Shown here piece after piece: positions 27,842 to 35,253 of a stretch of DNA of 64,000 nucleotides; position 1 is the first letter of the stretch, and each line of letters opens with the position of its first letter. Under the pieces are notes generated by a model, which made no database searches, was not told the DNA's origin, and saw only the letters and a program-made list of their open reading frames with translations. This stretch comes from JBFMCC01 sp037445635 (lineage in GTDB: Bacteria; Chloroflexota; Anaerolineae; Anaerolineales; Villigracilaceae). The translations under genes were made by a program, and so were the position numbers. The stretch covers positions 8,501 through 72,500 of the forward strand of contig JBBIKC010000013.1 of the NCBI GenBank assembly GCA_037445635.1, given 5' to 3'.

Positions 27842-28792
27842 TTACTTTTTGAGGTTGATCGTCTCGCGCACGGTGTAGGTCGGCTTGGATTGCGACTCGT
27901 GATAGGTGCGCGCCAGCAGTTCGGCAATCAACCCCATCAAAAGGGATTGGAAGCCCATGATGGCAAACATGACCGCCAATTGGAAAAGCGGCGAGCCGAG
28001 CACGGCCACGTTGAAAAAGATGCGGCGGACGAACAGGTAGAGCAACCCGGCCGCGCTGGTCAAGATGAGCGCCATACCCGCGCCGCCGAAGAGATAGATG
28101 GGTTTGTTGGAATAACTGAGCAGGAACTTCACGGTGAAGAGGTCGAGCAGGACTTTGATGGTTCGCTCAAGCCCGTATTTTGTCTTCCCGAATTTGCGGG
28201 GATGATGATTGACGACGACCTCCGTGATGCGGGCTCCGACCGAATGAGCAAAGACGGGAATGAAGCGGTGCATTTCACCATAGAGACGGAATCCCGCCAG
28301 TGCCTCGCGGCGATAGGCCTTGAGCGTGCAGCCGTAGTCGTGCAGGTGGACGCCGGTGACCTGCGAGATAAGCCAGTTGGCGATGCGCGAGGGAAAGGTG
28401 CGCACGAAGGCATTGTCCCTGCGATTCTTGCGCCAGCCGCTGACGAGATCGTAGCCCTCGTCGAGTTTGGCGAGGAGCATGGGTATGTCGGCAGGGTCGT
28501 TCTGCATGTCGGCGTCGAGCAGGACGATGGTCTCGCCCGAAGCGTGGTCAATGCCTGCGGCGATGGCGGCGGTCTGCCCGAAGTTGCGGCGGAAGGCGAT
28601 GACGCGGACGTGTTCCCTGTCCTTTTCGGCGAAGCCGCGCAGGACCTCGAGGCTGCGGTCGCGGGAGCCGTCGTCCACGAAGATGATTTCCCACGCAAGC
28701 TCCAGCGGCCCGACCGCATCGCGAATTGCGTCGAACAACAGCGGCAGACTGCCTTCTTCGTTATAGACGGGAATGACAAGGGACAATTTCAT
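27842..28792 (-). CDS. GT2 polyprenyl-phosphate glycosyltransferase with two C-terminal membrane helices
   Basis: A 316-residue GT-A enzyme. It has LVIPVYNEEGSLPLL at the N-terminus, EIIFVDDGSRDRS, ETIVLLDADMQNDPADIPML (the DAD metal site) and KTKYGLERTIKVLLDLFTVKFL before two membrane segments. This is the DPM1/ArnC/GtrB type that charges undecaprenyl phosphate with a sugar. It overlaps the GT-C gene upstream by four bases, which fits a pair in which this enzyme makes the lipid donor and the GT-C protein uses it. Confidence 0.9.
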   Translation of the reverse strand: MKLSLVIPVYNEEGSLPLLFDAIRDAVGPLELAWEIIFVDDGSRDRSLEVLRGFAEKDREHVRVIAFRRNFGQTAAIAAGIDHASGETIVLLDADMQNDPADIPMLLAKLDEGYDLVSGWRKNRRDNAFVRTFPSRIANWLISQVTGVHLHDYGCTLKAYRREALAGFRLYGEMHRFIPVFAHSVGARITEVVVNHHPRKFGKTKYGLERTIKVLLDLFTVKFLLSYSNKPIYLFGGAGMALILTSAAGLLYLFVRRIFFNVAVLGSPLFQLAVMFAIMGFQSLLMGLIAELLARTYHESQSKPTYTVRETINLKK

Positions 28793-30606
28793 GGCTTTTT
28801 TCTAAAAATTCTCACCCGCGCTCCATCATAACATGCAACCGCCTGCGGCGCGCGCGGATACTCGTCGAATCGTTCGCTCGAAAAGAAGCCGTCCCAGTCC
28901 GGGTATTTCGACTCCTCGACGATGAAGAACTCGGCTTGTTCGATCCACTGCTCCTTGATCTCCTGATTCCACCGGCCAAACCGCAGTAATTCCTGCGGGT
29001 CGCCGCCGAGGAAAAAAGCGGCCCCCTGATTCAACTGTGCTGGAAATATCTTCACACCCGGTATGTATGCCAGCAGAGCCAGGGAGGGGCCGTCCCAGTA
29101 CACCAGGGCGCCCGGCGGGACGATGCGGGCAAGATAAGCGCCGTCCTCTTCGAAGGCATGGATGACGTCAATGCCGCAGGGCTGGGAGACAACGCCCAGC
29201 GACAGGGAGAATAACAGGCCGCCAATCAGGCACAAGTTGGTCAAAACGATTCCAAAATCACTTCGCTTGCGAAGTACAAACGCGCTTCCCGCCACGACCA
29301 GTCCCACCAGCAGGCCAAATCCGGCAGAGACATATTGCTTGGCGAGATTTCGGGAAAGCGCAAACTTGCCTTCAAGAATGTTCCAAATGGTGTTAAATCT
29401 AAAAGACCCGTCTTTGAACAGGGGAACGGCGGTGCTCAAAAGGGGATCGCCGAGATCCTCGAAGACAGAATAAGCGATCATCGCGAAGAGGACGATGCCC
29501 AGAAGAGCGATCGCGATCCTCACGGGCGGGCCGGGCAGGGTTCGCGTCGTACCGAGCACAGCAAGCACAAACAGAATGCCCGCGATATTAAAAAAAGCCA
29601 GGTACGGGCCGAAGCAGAACACGCAATAGTCGTGAAGGATGGACGCCCAGAAATGCAACGCGAGCAACACAGCGAACAGCACCCCCAGAAAAACAGCGGC
29701 TTTGAAAAGCGAATCCGTTTTCCAGGCGGGGCGTCTGGGCCACAAGAAGAGGACCAGCAGGCTTCCCCCCAGGGCAAAGACATGCCCGCGCAGTCCCTGC
29801 GCGACAGCCAGCAAACGGGTTTGTAAATCCAGGTCGGGAGAGTATCGGGGAACGGCGGACGCGGCCAGGCGGAAAGTATCAAGGAAGGGAGTGAGCGCTC
29901 TGGGAAGCCATGGAATCCAAAGTTGCAGGATGTCAGGCCAGTACAGGGCATGCCCCAAAATGAGGACAATTGTCCCGCTTAGAAGGGAATAGAGCGCCGC
30001 TTTCCGTCCGTGTTCCCATAAAATGTATAAAGCCAGAATCGGCAGGACGAGGATCATGTTCTGACGCGTGAGGATCATCAGCCCGGCGAGCAACCCGCTG
30101 AGGATCAATTGCCACAACGGACGCCCGCTTCCCAGCGAGAACGCAAGCATCCAGGCAAACATGACCGCGACCAAAACCTGGCTGTTGACCAGGCTGTAGA
30201 TTCCGATGCCCTGGCCCAACGCCAGCGCCCAGACCGCTGCGGCCGCCAGCCGCGAATTTCCAAGCCGGCGGGCGGCGGCCCAGGTCCCCAGCAACATGAG
30301 CACGCCAAGAAAAATCGAAAAATAGCGCCCGGTCAACAATCCCGGGCCAAACACGGTCTGAACGTATCCGGGAATGAGAAAGGCCAGCGGGCCCTTGTTG
30401 GTCCATACCTGGTAAGGGGCGAAGGGTGTGTAAACGCCCGTTGCAAATAAATACCCCTTGAACAGATACAGTCCCTCGTCCAGGTTGGATCGTGCAAAAC
30501 GGGCGAAGTCAAAAGCCCGCCACGCGTAAACGACGACTCCAAGCCATGCCGCTAAAACGGGCAGTCTGTATTTTTCAAAAGCGGACAGTATTTTATCTTT
30601 TAGCAT
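28789..30606 (-). CDS. GT-C type membrane glycosyltransferase (ArnT/PMT-like), paralogue A
   Basis: A 605-residue protein with about 12 membrane helices. The first periplasmic loop, SNLDEGLYLFKGYLFATG, carries acidic residues placed as in ArnT/PMT enzymes and is followed by WTNKGPLAFLIPGYVQTVFG. The soluble C-terminal part has PPGALVYWDGPSLALLAYIPG. It shares this full layout with the 623-residue protein at 35250-37121, so the two are paralogues. It probably transfers sugar from the lipid donor made by the overlapping GT2 gene. Confidence 0.8.
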   Translation of the reverse strand: MLKDKILSAFEKYRLPVLAAWLGVVVYAWRAFDFARFARSNLDEGLYLFKGYLFATGVYTPFAPYQVWTNKGPLAFLIPGYVQTVFGPGLLTGRYFSIFLGVLMLLGTWAAARRLGNSRLAAAAVWALALGQGIGIYSLVNSQVLVAVMFAWMLAFSLGSGRPLWQLILSGLLAGLMILTRQNMILVLPILALYILWEHGRKAALYSLLSGTIVLILGHALYWPDILQLWIPWLPRALTPFLDTFRLAASAVPRYSPDLDLQTRLLAVAQGLRGHVFALGGSLLVLFLWPRRPAWKTDSLFKAAVFLGVLFAVLLALHFWASILHDYCVFCFGPYLAFFNIAGILFVLAVLGTTRTLPGPPVRIAIALLGIVLFAMIAYSVFEDLGDPLLSTAVPLFKDGSFRFNTIWNILEGKFALSRNLAKQYVSAGFGLLVGLVVAGSAFVLRKRSDFGIVLTNLCLIGGLLFSLSLGVVSQPCGIDVIHAFEEDGAYLARIVPPGALVYWDGPSLALLAYIPGVKIFPAQLNQGAAFFLGGDPQELLRFGRWNQEIKEQWIEQAEFFIVEESKYPDWDGFFSSERFDEYPRAPQAVACYDGARVRIFRKKP

Positions 30607-30694
30607 TGGCGGGATGATTGGCCGATGTTATGCAACGTGGCGAAGGTTCAAACGAGAAGCAAGCCCGAAACATGGGAGCCTTCAGGATGTTGAG

Positions 30695-31657
30695 TTATGG
30701 ATTTGCAAGCCGCGCCAGGTCTGCATCCACCATCATCGTAACCAGATCACGAAAACCGAGAGTGGGTTCCCAGCCAAGTTCCCGTCCGGCTTTGGCCGGA
30801 TCGGAAATCAGCAGGTCCACTTCGGCCGGGCGATAGAAACGTTCGTCCCGAACGACATAATCATTGTAATCCAGGCCGGCATGACCAAAGGCAATTTCGC
30901 AAAACTCCCTCACGGAATGGGTCTCACCGGTGCCGATGACGAAGTTATCGGGGCGCTCATGTTGAAGCATGAGCCACATGGCCCGCACATAGTCACCGGC
31001 AAAGCCCCAGTCGCGGCGGGCTTCGAGGTTGCCCAGACGTAATTCTTTTTCCAATCCGAGTTTGATGCGCGCTACGCCGTCCGAGATCTTGCGCGTGACG
31101 AACTCCAGCCCGCGGCGCGGGCTTTCATGGTTGAACAGAATGCCGGAGACGGCGTACAAGCCATGCGACTCGCGGTAGTTGACCGTGATCCAATGCCCGT
31201 ACACCTTCGCCACCCCATAGGGACTGCGCGGATAGAACGGCGTCGTTTCGCGTTGGGGCACTTCCAGCACCTTGCCGAACATTTCACTGCTGGAGGCCTG
31301 ATAAAACCGTATTTTTGGATTGACCCAGCGAACGGCGTCCAGCAGGCGGGTCACTCCCAGCCCCGTGATCTCGCCGGTCAAGATTGCCTGGTCCCATGAA
31401 GTGGGCACGAAGGACTGCGCAGCCAGGTTATATACCTCGTCCGGCTTGTACTCTTCCAAAAGCGCCACCAGCGAACTCTGGTCGTGCAGGTCGCCCTGGA
31501 CAACCGTAATTTCTCCCAGAATGTGCTGAATACGCTCGTAGGTGACCGTGCTCGTGCGGCGCGCCATTCCCACCACACGGTAGCCTTTGGCGAGTAAAAA
31601 CTCGGCCAGGTACGAGCCGTCTTGTCCGGTAATCCCCGTGATCAATGCAGTTGGCAT
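30695..31657 (-). CDS. gmd: GDP-mannose 4,6-dehydratase
   Basis: A 320-residue SDR. It has ALITGITGQDGSYLAEFLL, RRTSTVTYERI, YNLAAQSFVPTSWDQ, QASSSEMFGKV and PRSPYGVAKVYGHW, all classic Gmd motifs. The enzyme converts GDP-mannose to GDP-4-keto-6-deoxymannose, and Fcl (8910-9875) would complete GDP-L-fucose. It heads a long run of minus-strand genes down to rmlA. An AAGGA site lies about nine bases before the ATG, and the promoter (31692-31697) overlaps a palindrome shared with the regulator gene. Confidence 0.95.
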   Translation of the reverse strand: MPTALITGITGQDGSYLAEFLLAKGYRVVGMARRTSTVTYERIQHILGEITVVQGDLHDQSSLVALLEEYKPDEVYNLAAQSFVPTSWDQAILTGEITGLGVTRLLDAVRWVNPKIRFYQASSSEMFGKVLEVPQRETTPFYPRSPYGVAKVYGHWITVNYRESHGLYAVSGILFNHESPRRGLEFVTRKISDGVARIKLGLEKELRLGNLEARRDWGFAGDYVRAMWLMLQHERPDNFVIGTGETHSVREFCEIAFGHAGLDYNDYVVRDERFYRPAEVDLLISDPAKAGRELGWEPTLGFRDLVTMMVDADLARLANP

Positions 31658-31674
31658 TTGGCCATCCTTGTATC

Positions 31675-31697
31675 AAAATTCAACGATTGAATTATAA
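31675..31697 (-). promoter_or_regulatory. gmd promoter with operator-like palindrome
   Basis: The near-perfect palindrome ATTCAACGATTGAAT (31678-31692; one mismatched pair) abuts minus-strand TATAAT (31692-31697), about 34 bases before the gmd ATG. Position and sequence match the site before the winged-helix regulator (11432-11454) at 20 of 23 bases. This suggests one repressor controlling both. Confidence 0.6.
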
Positions 31698-31714
31698 ACT
31701 GTCCAGGGGATGTG

Positions 31715-33271
31715 TCAAGCACGGCGGGCGCGGCGGTCCCGCCACCAGCCGCCCAGCAGGATCGCGGCCGCGGCGCCGAATAACAAAACGACCATCCAGC
31801 CAAACGGCACCTGCCCGCCGATATGGTAATAGCGGCTGAGATACCATTGAGTAAAGACCGCCAGAAAAACGACCTCCAGTGCGACCCAGCGGCCCAGCCA
31901 GTGGTCGCGCCGCGCCCAGGCATAGGCCGCGGCCAGCACCTGCCAGAGGAGGAGAATCGCCCGGTAACGGGGATTATCCCACTCGTCCGCGCCGCCGCGC
32001 AGGGAGGCGATCACGATCCAGGCCCAGACCGAGGCGGTCAGCCACAGCCACAAGCGGCGATTCGGCCCGGGCTGAGTGCGCCAAGCCGCGAACGGCGCAT
32101 AGAACAGCAGGGGAACGAGCGCGTACCAGCCAACGGAGCGAAAGATTCCCAACAGGCGAAGCGTAAGCGTGGTCGGCTCGATAAACTGGGCCGGCAGGAC
32201 CGGCCGCGTGATGCCATAGACGGCCACGAAAAGCGGACGCATGCCGCCGGGCATTTCGTCGAAGAGTTTCTGCACCCAGCCCGAGCCGCGCTCGAGTTGA
32301 TACACATCCCACTTCACGGCTCCGCGAAACCAGTCGAAGACGATGCCAAGCGGCGAGCCCGCGCCGAAAGATTCGCGCGTCAATCCCCAGGCCAGCAGGT
32401 ACAGCCCGGCCAGAAAGACCAGTCCCGCCGCAGCCAGCGCCATCCATGAGACGCGTCCATGCTCGCGGCGCACCCAGACCCAGCCGCCAAGGATGACCAG
32501 CATGGCCAGCGCCACACCGGGCGAGACCAGCAACATGCCTGCGAAGGCAGACGCAAGCCAAATCCAACCGTGACGTCCGCCTCCGTTTTGCCACTCTACG
32601 AATCCCCACAGGGCCATGGCTGTGAACAGCATCAGGAACGGCTCGCGCATCTGGGCGCTGCCGAGCAGAATGGACTCGGGATAGAGGGCAAACATCCACG
32701 CGGCGGGCGCGGCGACCGAGTCGCCCCATTGACGCGCGGCCGCCCGAAATAAAAAGGATACACCCAGCGCGGCCGCCAGCGCGGAAAACAGGACAATCAA
32801 CAACGGACGATGCGCGTCCGGGGAGAGATAACGATAAGCCAGCGCGCTGAACGCCAGCAGTCCCCCGTATTGATCGGTGTAAAAGTTCTTGCTGAACGCG
32901 TTCAGGATGGGCTGATCGGATTGAGCCAAGTCCCAGGCCTGCGCGTCGCGGCGGAAGGAATCGAAGAAAATGTAACCCGCCTGGTTTTGCTCGTTTGGAT
33001 TGCCATCAACCGGCAGGGCCAGATACAGTGCGACGCCGAGGGCAATGCGCAGGATGAATGCGAGGGCGAGGATGAGTTGAAGGTTGAAGGTCGAACGTTG
33101 AATGTTGTTGGGTGCAATTGCCCAGAAAAATTTAAAGCGTAAAACGTAAAAGGAAAGAAGAAAGAGGAAAGAAAAGAGGAACCAGCCGAGGAAGAAATTG
33201 CCTGGTTGAATGACGGAGAGCCCCGCGCCGAGGAGCAGACTGGGAAAGAGGGCGAGGAAAAGGAATTTCAT
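31715..33271 (-). CDS. Polytopic membrane protein, probable GT-C glycosyltransferase
   Basis: A 518-residue protein with about 12 hydrophobic segments. After the first membrane helices it has FDSFRRDAQAWDLAQS and YGGLLAFSALAYRYL, followed by ALYPESILLGSAQMREPFLM. Near the C-terminus EWDNPRYRAILLL resembles the NPRYR motif of PMT-2-type mannosyltransferase-like proteins. An in-frame repeat encoding NNIQRSTFNLQ lies near residues 55-65. The ATG at 33269-33271 starts at the first membrane helix. The substrate is unknown. Confidence 0.65.
   Translation of the reverse strand: MKFLFLALFPSLLLGAGLSVIQPGNFFLGWFLFSFLFLLSFYVLRFKFFWAIAPNNIQRSTFNLQLILALAFILRIALGVALYLALPVDGNPNEQNQAGYIFFDSFRRDAQAWDLAQSDQPILNAFSKNFYTDQYGGLLAFSALAYRYLSPDAHRPLLIVLFSALAAALGVSFLFRAAARQWGDSVAAPAAWMFALYPESILLGSAQMREPFLMLFTAMALWGFVEWQNGGGRHGWIWLASAFAGMLLVSPGVALAMLVILGGWVWVRREHGRVSWMALAAAGLVFLAGLYLLAWGLTRESFGAGSPLGIVFDWFRGAVKWDVYQLERGSGWVQKLFDEMPGGMRPLFVAVYGITRPVLPAQFIEPTTLTLRLLGIFRSVGWYALVPLLFYAPFAAWRTQPGPNRRLWLWLTASVWAWIVIASLRGGADEWDNPRYRAILLLWQVLAAAYAWARRDHWLGRWVALEVVFLAVFTQWYLSRYYHIGGQVPFGWMVVLLFGAAAAILLGGWWRDRRARRA
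33076..33109. repeat. In-frame 'NVQRSTFN' type repeat inside the membrane protein gene
   Basis: On the plus strand GTTGAAGGTTGAAGGTCGAA is followed by CGTTGAATGTTGTTG, loosely tandem heptamer-like words. Read on the minus strand in the gene frame they encode NNIQRSTFNLQ between two membrane segments. Related copies are at 35097-35128, 51063-51126 and 59360-59394. Confidence 0.6.
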
Positions 33272-33327
33272 GGAGGGAATTGTAACGCGAAACGTTATCG
33301 GTTGGTCATAAAACAAAGATGGTTAGA

Positions 33328-34104
33328 TTATTTTGGTGGTATCCAGTACAGTCTGCCAACTCTGTTGATGCCATCATTGAGAACACTCTCATAGAGAATT
33401 TTCCAATCCGGTACATGAATAATCTCAGGAGACATGGAAGCCCAAATTTTGCACTCATACTCTACAGATTCTCTGAAACCCATTCCCCCATCGCTCTCCG
33501 CTTTCATTAGCGCATCTTCAACAGGAACGGTTATTTGATCCAAATTGATAATTTTCCACATGCCCCAAAATGGAGGATCCCAAGTCCCAGTGCCCCAAAT
33601 AACATATCCATATTCTGGATCGATTTCTATTCCTCGCACAGAATACATTCTTGATTCCCCAACAGTAACCTCCTTATAAAAATAGAATTCCGCATTACTA
33701 AAACCATCAGGATTATTTCTACAAGTTGAAAAATACTTCATAAGATAAAGATTCCAATCGTCCAAGGTCTCTTTCCAAACTGCTTGAGAAACAGCCGTCA
33801 CAACTTCGAGAAATTCTGCCTGCGTCCATTCATTTGGCGCGATCAATTGCGGGTCTTCTGGATAGCCAGATTCCACCTGAAATAAATCTTCTGCCTCGCC
33901 TCGTTTCACAGATTCTAAAATCGTTTTGGGATCGAACTTGGAGTTTCCCATTTCCCCAAAATGGCCGAGACTTCTTGGGATTTTTATATCTACTCCTGGT
34001 TCAGTAGAAAACAAATAGTACGAGTAAATCAATGAGCAAATAAACAGTACAACTGGAAGCGCGATTAGGATAATGAGTGTTTTGACAAGAACCCTTTTAA
34101 TCAC
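33328..34104 (-). CDS. Unknown membrane-anchored protein, low G+C
   Basis: A 258-residue protein. Residues 5-30 are a hydrophobic anchor or signal (LVKTLIILIALPVVLFICSL); the rest is predicted to be extracytoplasmic, with GYVIWGTGTWDPPFWGMWKI and ESVEYECKIWASMSPEI. I recognise no family. Its A+T content is obviously higher than that of the genes on both sides, and it breaks the run of glycosyltransferases. This suggests lateral transfer or a lineage-specific cargo gene. It has a clean ATG and is co-directional with its neighbours. Confidence 0.65.
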   Translation of the reverse strand: MIKRVLVKTLIILIALPVVLFICSLIYSYYLFSTEPGVDIKIPRSLGHFGEMGNSKFDPKTILESVKRGEAEDLFQVESGYPEDPQLIAPNEWTQAEFLEVVTAVSQAVWKETLDDWNLYLMKYFSTCRNNPDGFSNAEFYFYKEVTVGESRMYSVRGIEIDPEYGYVIWGTGTWDPPFWGMWKIINLDQITVPVEDALMKAESDGGMGFRESVEYECKIWASMSPEIIHVPDWKILYESVLNDGINRVGRLYWIPPK

Positions 34105-34131
34105 GTCTTGTTTTCCTTTTCCAAAGAAGGA

Positions 34132-35253
34132 TCACAGAATTCCACCCAAAATCTTCTTCGCCCGCGCCAGCCAGGTATATTTTTCCACTTCACGGCGGGC
34201 ATTGGCGGCCAGCGCGTTTCGCCGCGCGGGATCGGCAAGCAACGCTTGCAACGCGGCGATCCACGCAGAGGCGTCTTCGGGCGGAGCAAAGGCCGCGCTG
34301 GATTCATCCAGCACCTCGCGAATCACGGGCAGGTCGCTGGTGAGGATGGCGCGCCCGGCCGCCATGTATTCGAACATCTTCATCGGGCTGGCAACGGCGG
34401 CCGAATCGGCCGTGCCGCTCGAACCAAAAATGGAACGCGCATAGGGCATGAGGAGGATGTCGGCCGCGGCGAGATAACGCGGCAGATCCGCGTTGGGGAC
34501 AAAGCCCGTGAATGCGACGTTGGACAGTCCGCGCGCGGCGGCCTTTTCGCTCCATTCGCCGACGTCGGCCTGCCTGCCTCCCACCCAGACGAAACTCGCC
34601 TCCGGAGTCGATTCCGCCAGTTGCAGGAACAAGTCCGCGCCGCGGCCGGCGTACAGGTGGCCGGCGCACAACACGGTCGGGGCGGAGGGAAGGCCGGTTA
34701 AACGGCGCACAGTTTCGGGGTCCGGCAGGGATGCGAAGCGCTCGAGTTCGACCCCGTTCGGGGCGAGGACCACCTCCTGCGCGCGCATCGTCATGCGAAA
34801 GTCCCGTTCGAGAGTCCGGTGCAGGGCTTCGGTAATGCAGACCAGCCGCTTTCGTCCGGGCAGAGCGGCGAAGGCGCGGTGCCAGAATGGGCCGAAGAGG
34901 CCGGAGGGCTGGATGTGAATCTCGAAAACGACGGGGATTTTGTGCAGCAACCCAAACACCGCCGTTTGTGGAAACCAGGTGTAGATGAGATCGGGAGCGA
35001 GTTTCAGCGCGCGGCGGACGGAGGTCCAAGTGAAGATGCGGCGGGACGAGCCAGTCAACCATTCGATCGGAAACGTGGTTTCAATTCCATAATGCTGTTG
35101 AATGTTAAACGTTAAACGTTCAACGTTTGCTTCAGGAACGATGAGGGTGAGGTCGTGGCCGAGGCGGACGAGTGCCTGGCAGGCTTTCATCACCTGGATG
35201 CTGTTGGCCGTGTCGGAGGGAATGTGCGAACCCGCGATGGCGACGATTTTCAT
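34132..35253 (-). CDS. Glycosyltransferase family 4 protein
   Basis: A 373-residue GT-B enzyme. The N-terminus has AIAGSHIPSDTANSIQVMKACQAL. The donor domain has VLCAGHLYAGRGADLFLQL and ADILLMPYARSIFGSSGTADSAAVASPMKMFEYMAAGRAILTS, in which the second Glu of the E-x7-E pair is in KMFEYMA. It overlaps the GT-C gene upstream by four bases. The segment NVERLTFNIQ near residue 45 is coded by a dispersed repeat. It probably adds a sugar to the lipid-linked glycan. Confidence 0.85.
   Translation of the reverse strand: MKIVAIAGSHIPSDTANSIQVMKACQALVRLGHDLTLIVPEANVERLTFNIQQHYGIETTFPIEWLTGSSRRIFTWTSVRRALKLAPDLIYTWFPQTAVFGLLHKIPVVFEIHIQPSGLFGPFWHRAFAALPGRKRLVCITEALHRTLERDFRMTMRAQEVVLAPNGVELERFASLPDPETVRRLTGLPSAPTVLCAGHLYAGRGADLFLQLAESTPEASFVWVGGRQADVGEWSEKAAARGLSNVAFTGFVPNADLPRYLAAADILLMPYARSIFGSSGTADSAAVASPMKMFEYMAAGRAILTSDLPVIREVLDESSAAFAPPEDASAWIAALQALLADPARRNALAANARREVEKYTWLARAKKILGGIL
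35097..35128. repeat. In-frame 'NVERLTFN' type repeat inside the GT4 gene
   Basis: The plus strand reads GTTGAATGTTAAACGTTAAA then CGTTCAACGTTT. In the minus-strand gene frame this gives NVERLTFNIQ, an extra segment near residue 45 of the N-terminal domain, where GT4 proteins usually have a short loop. It has the same word pattern as 33076-33109 and 59360-59394. Confidence 0.55.
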
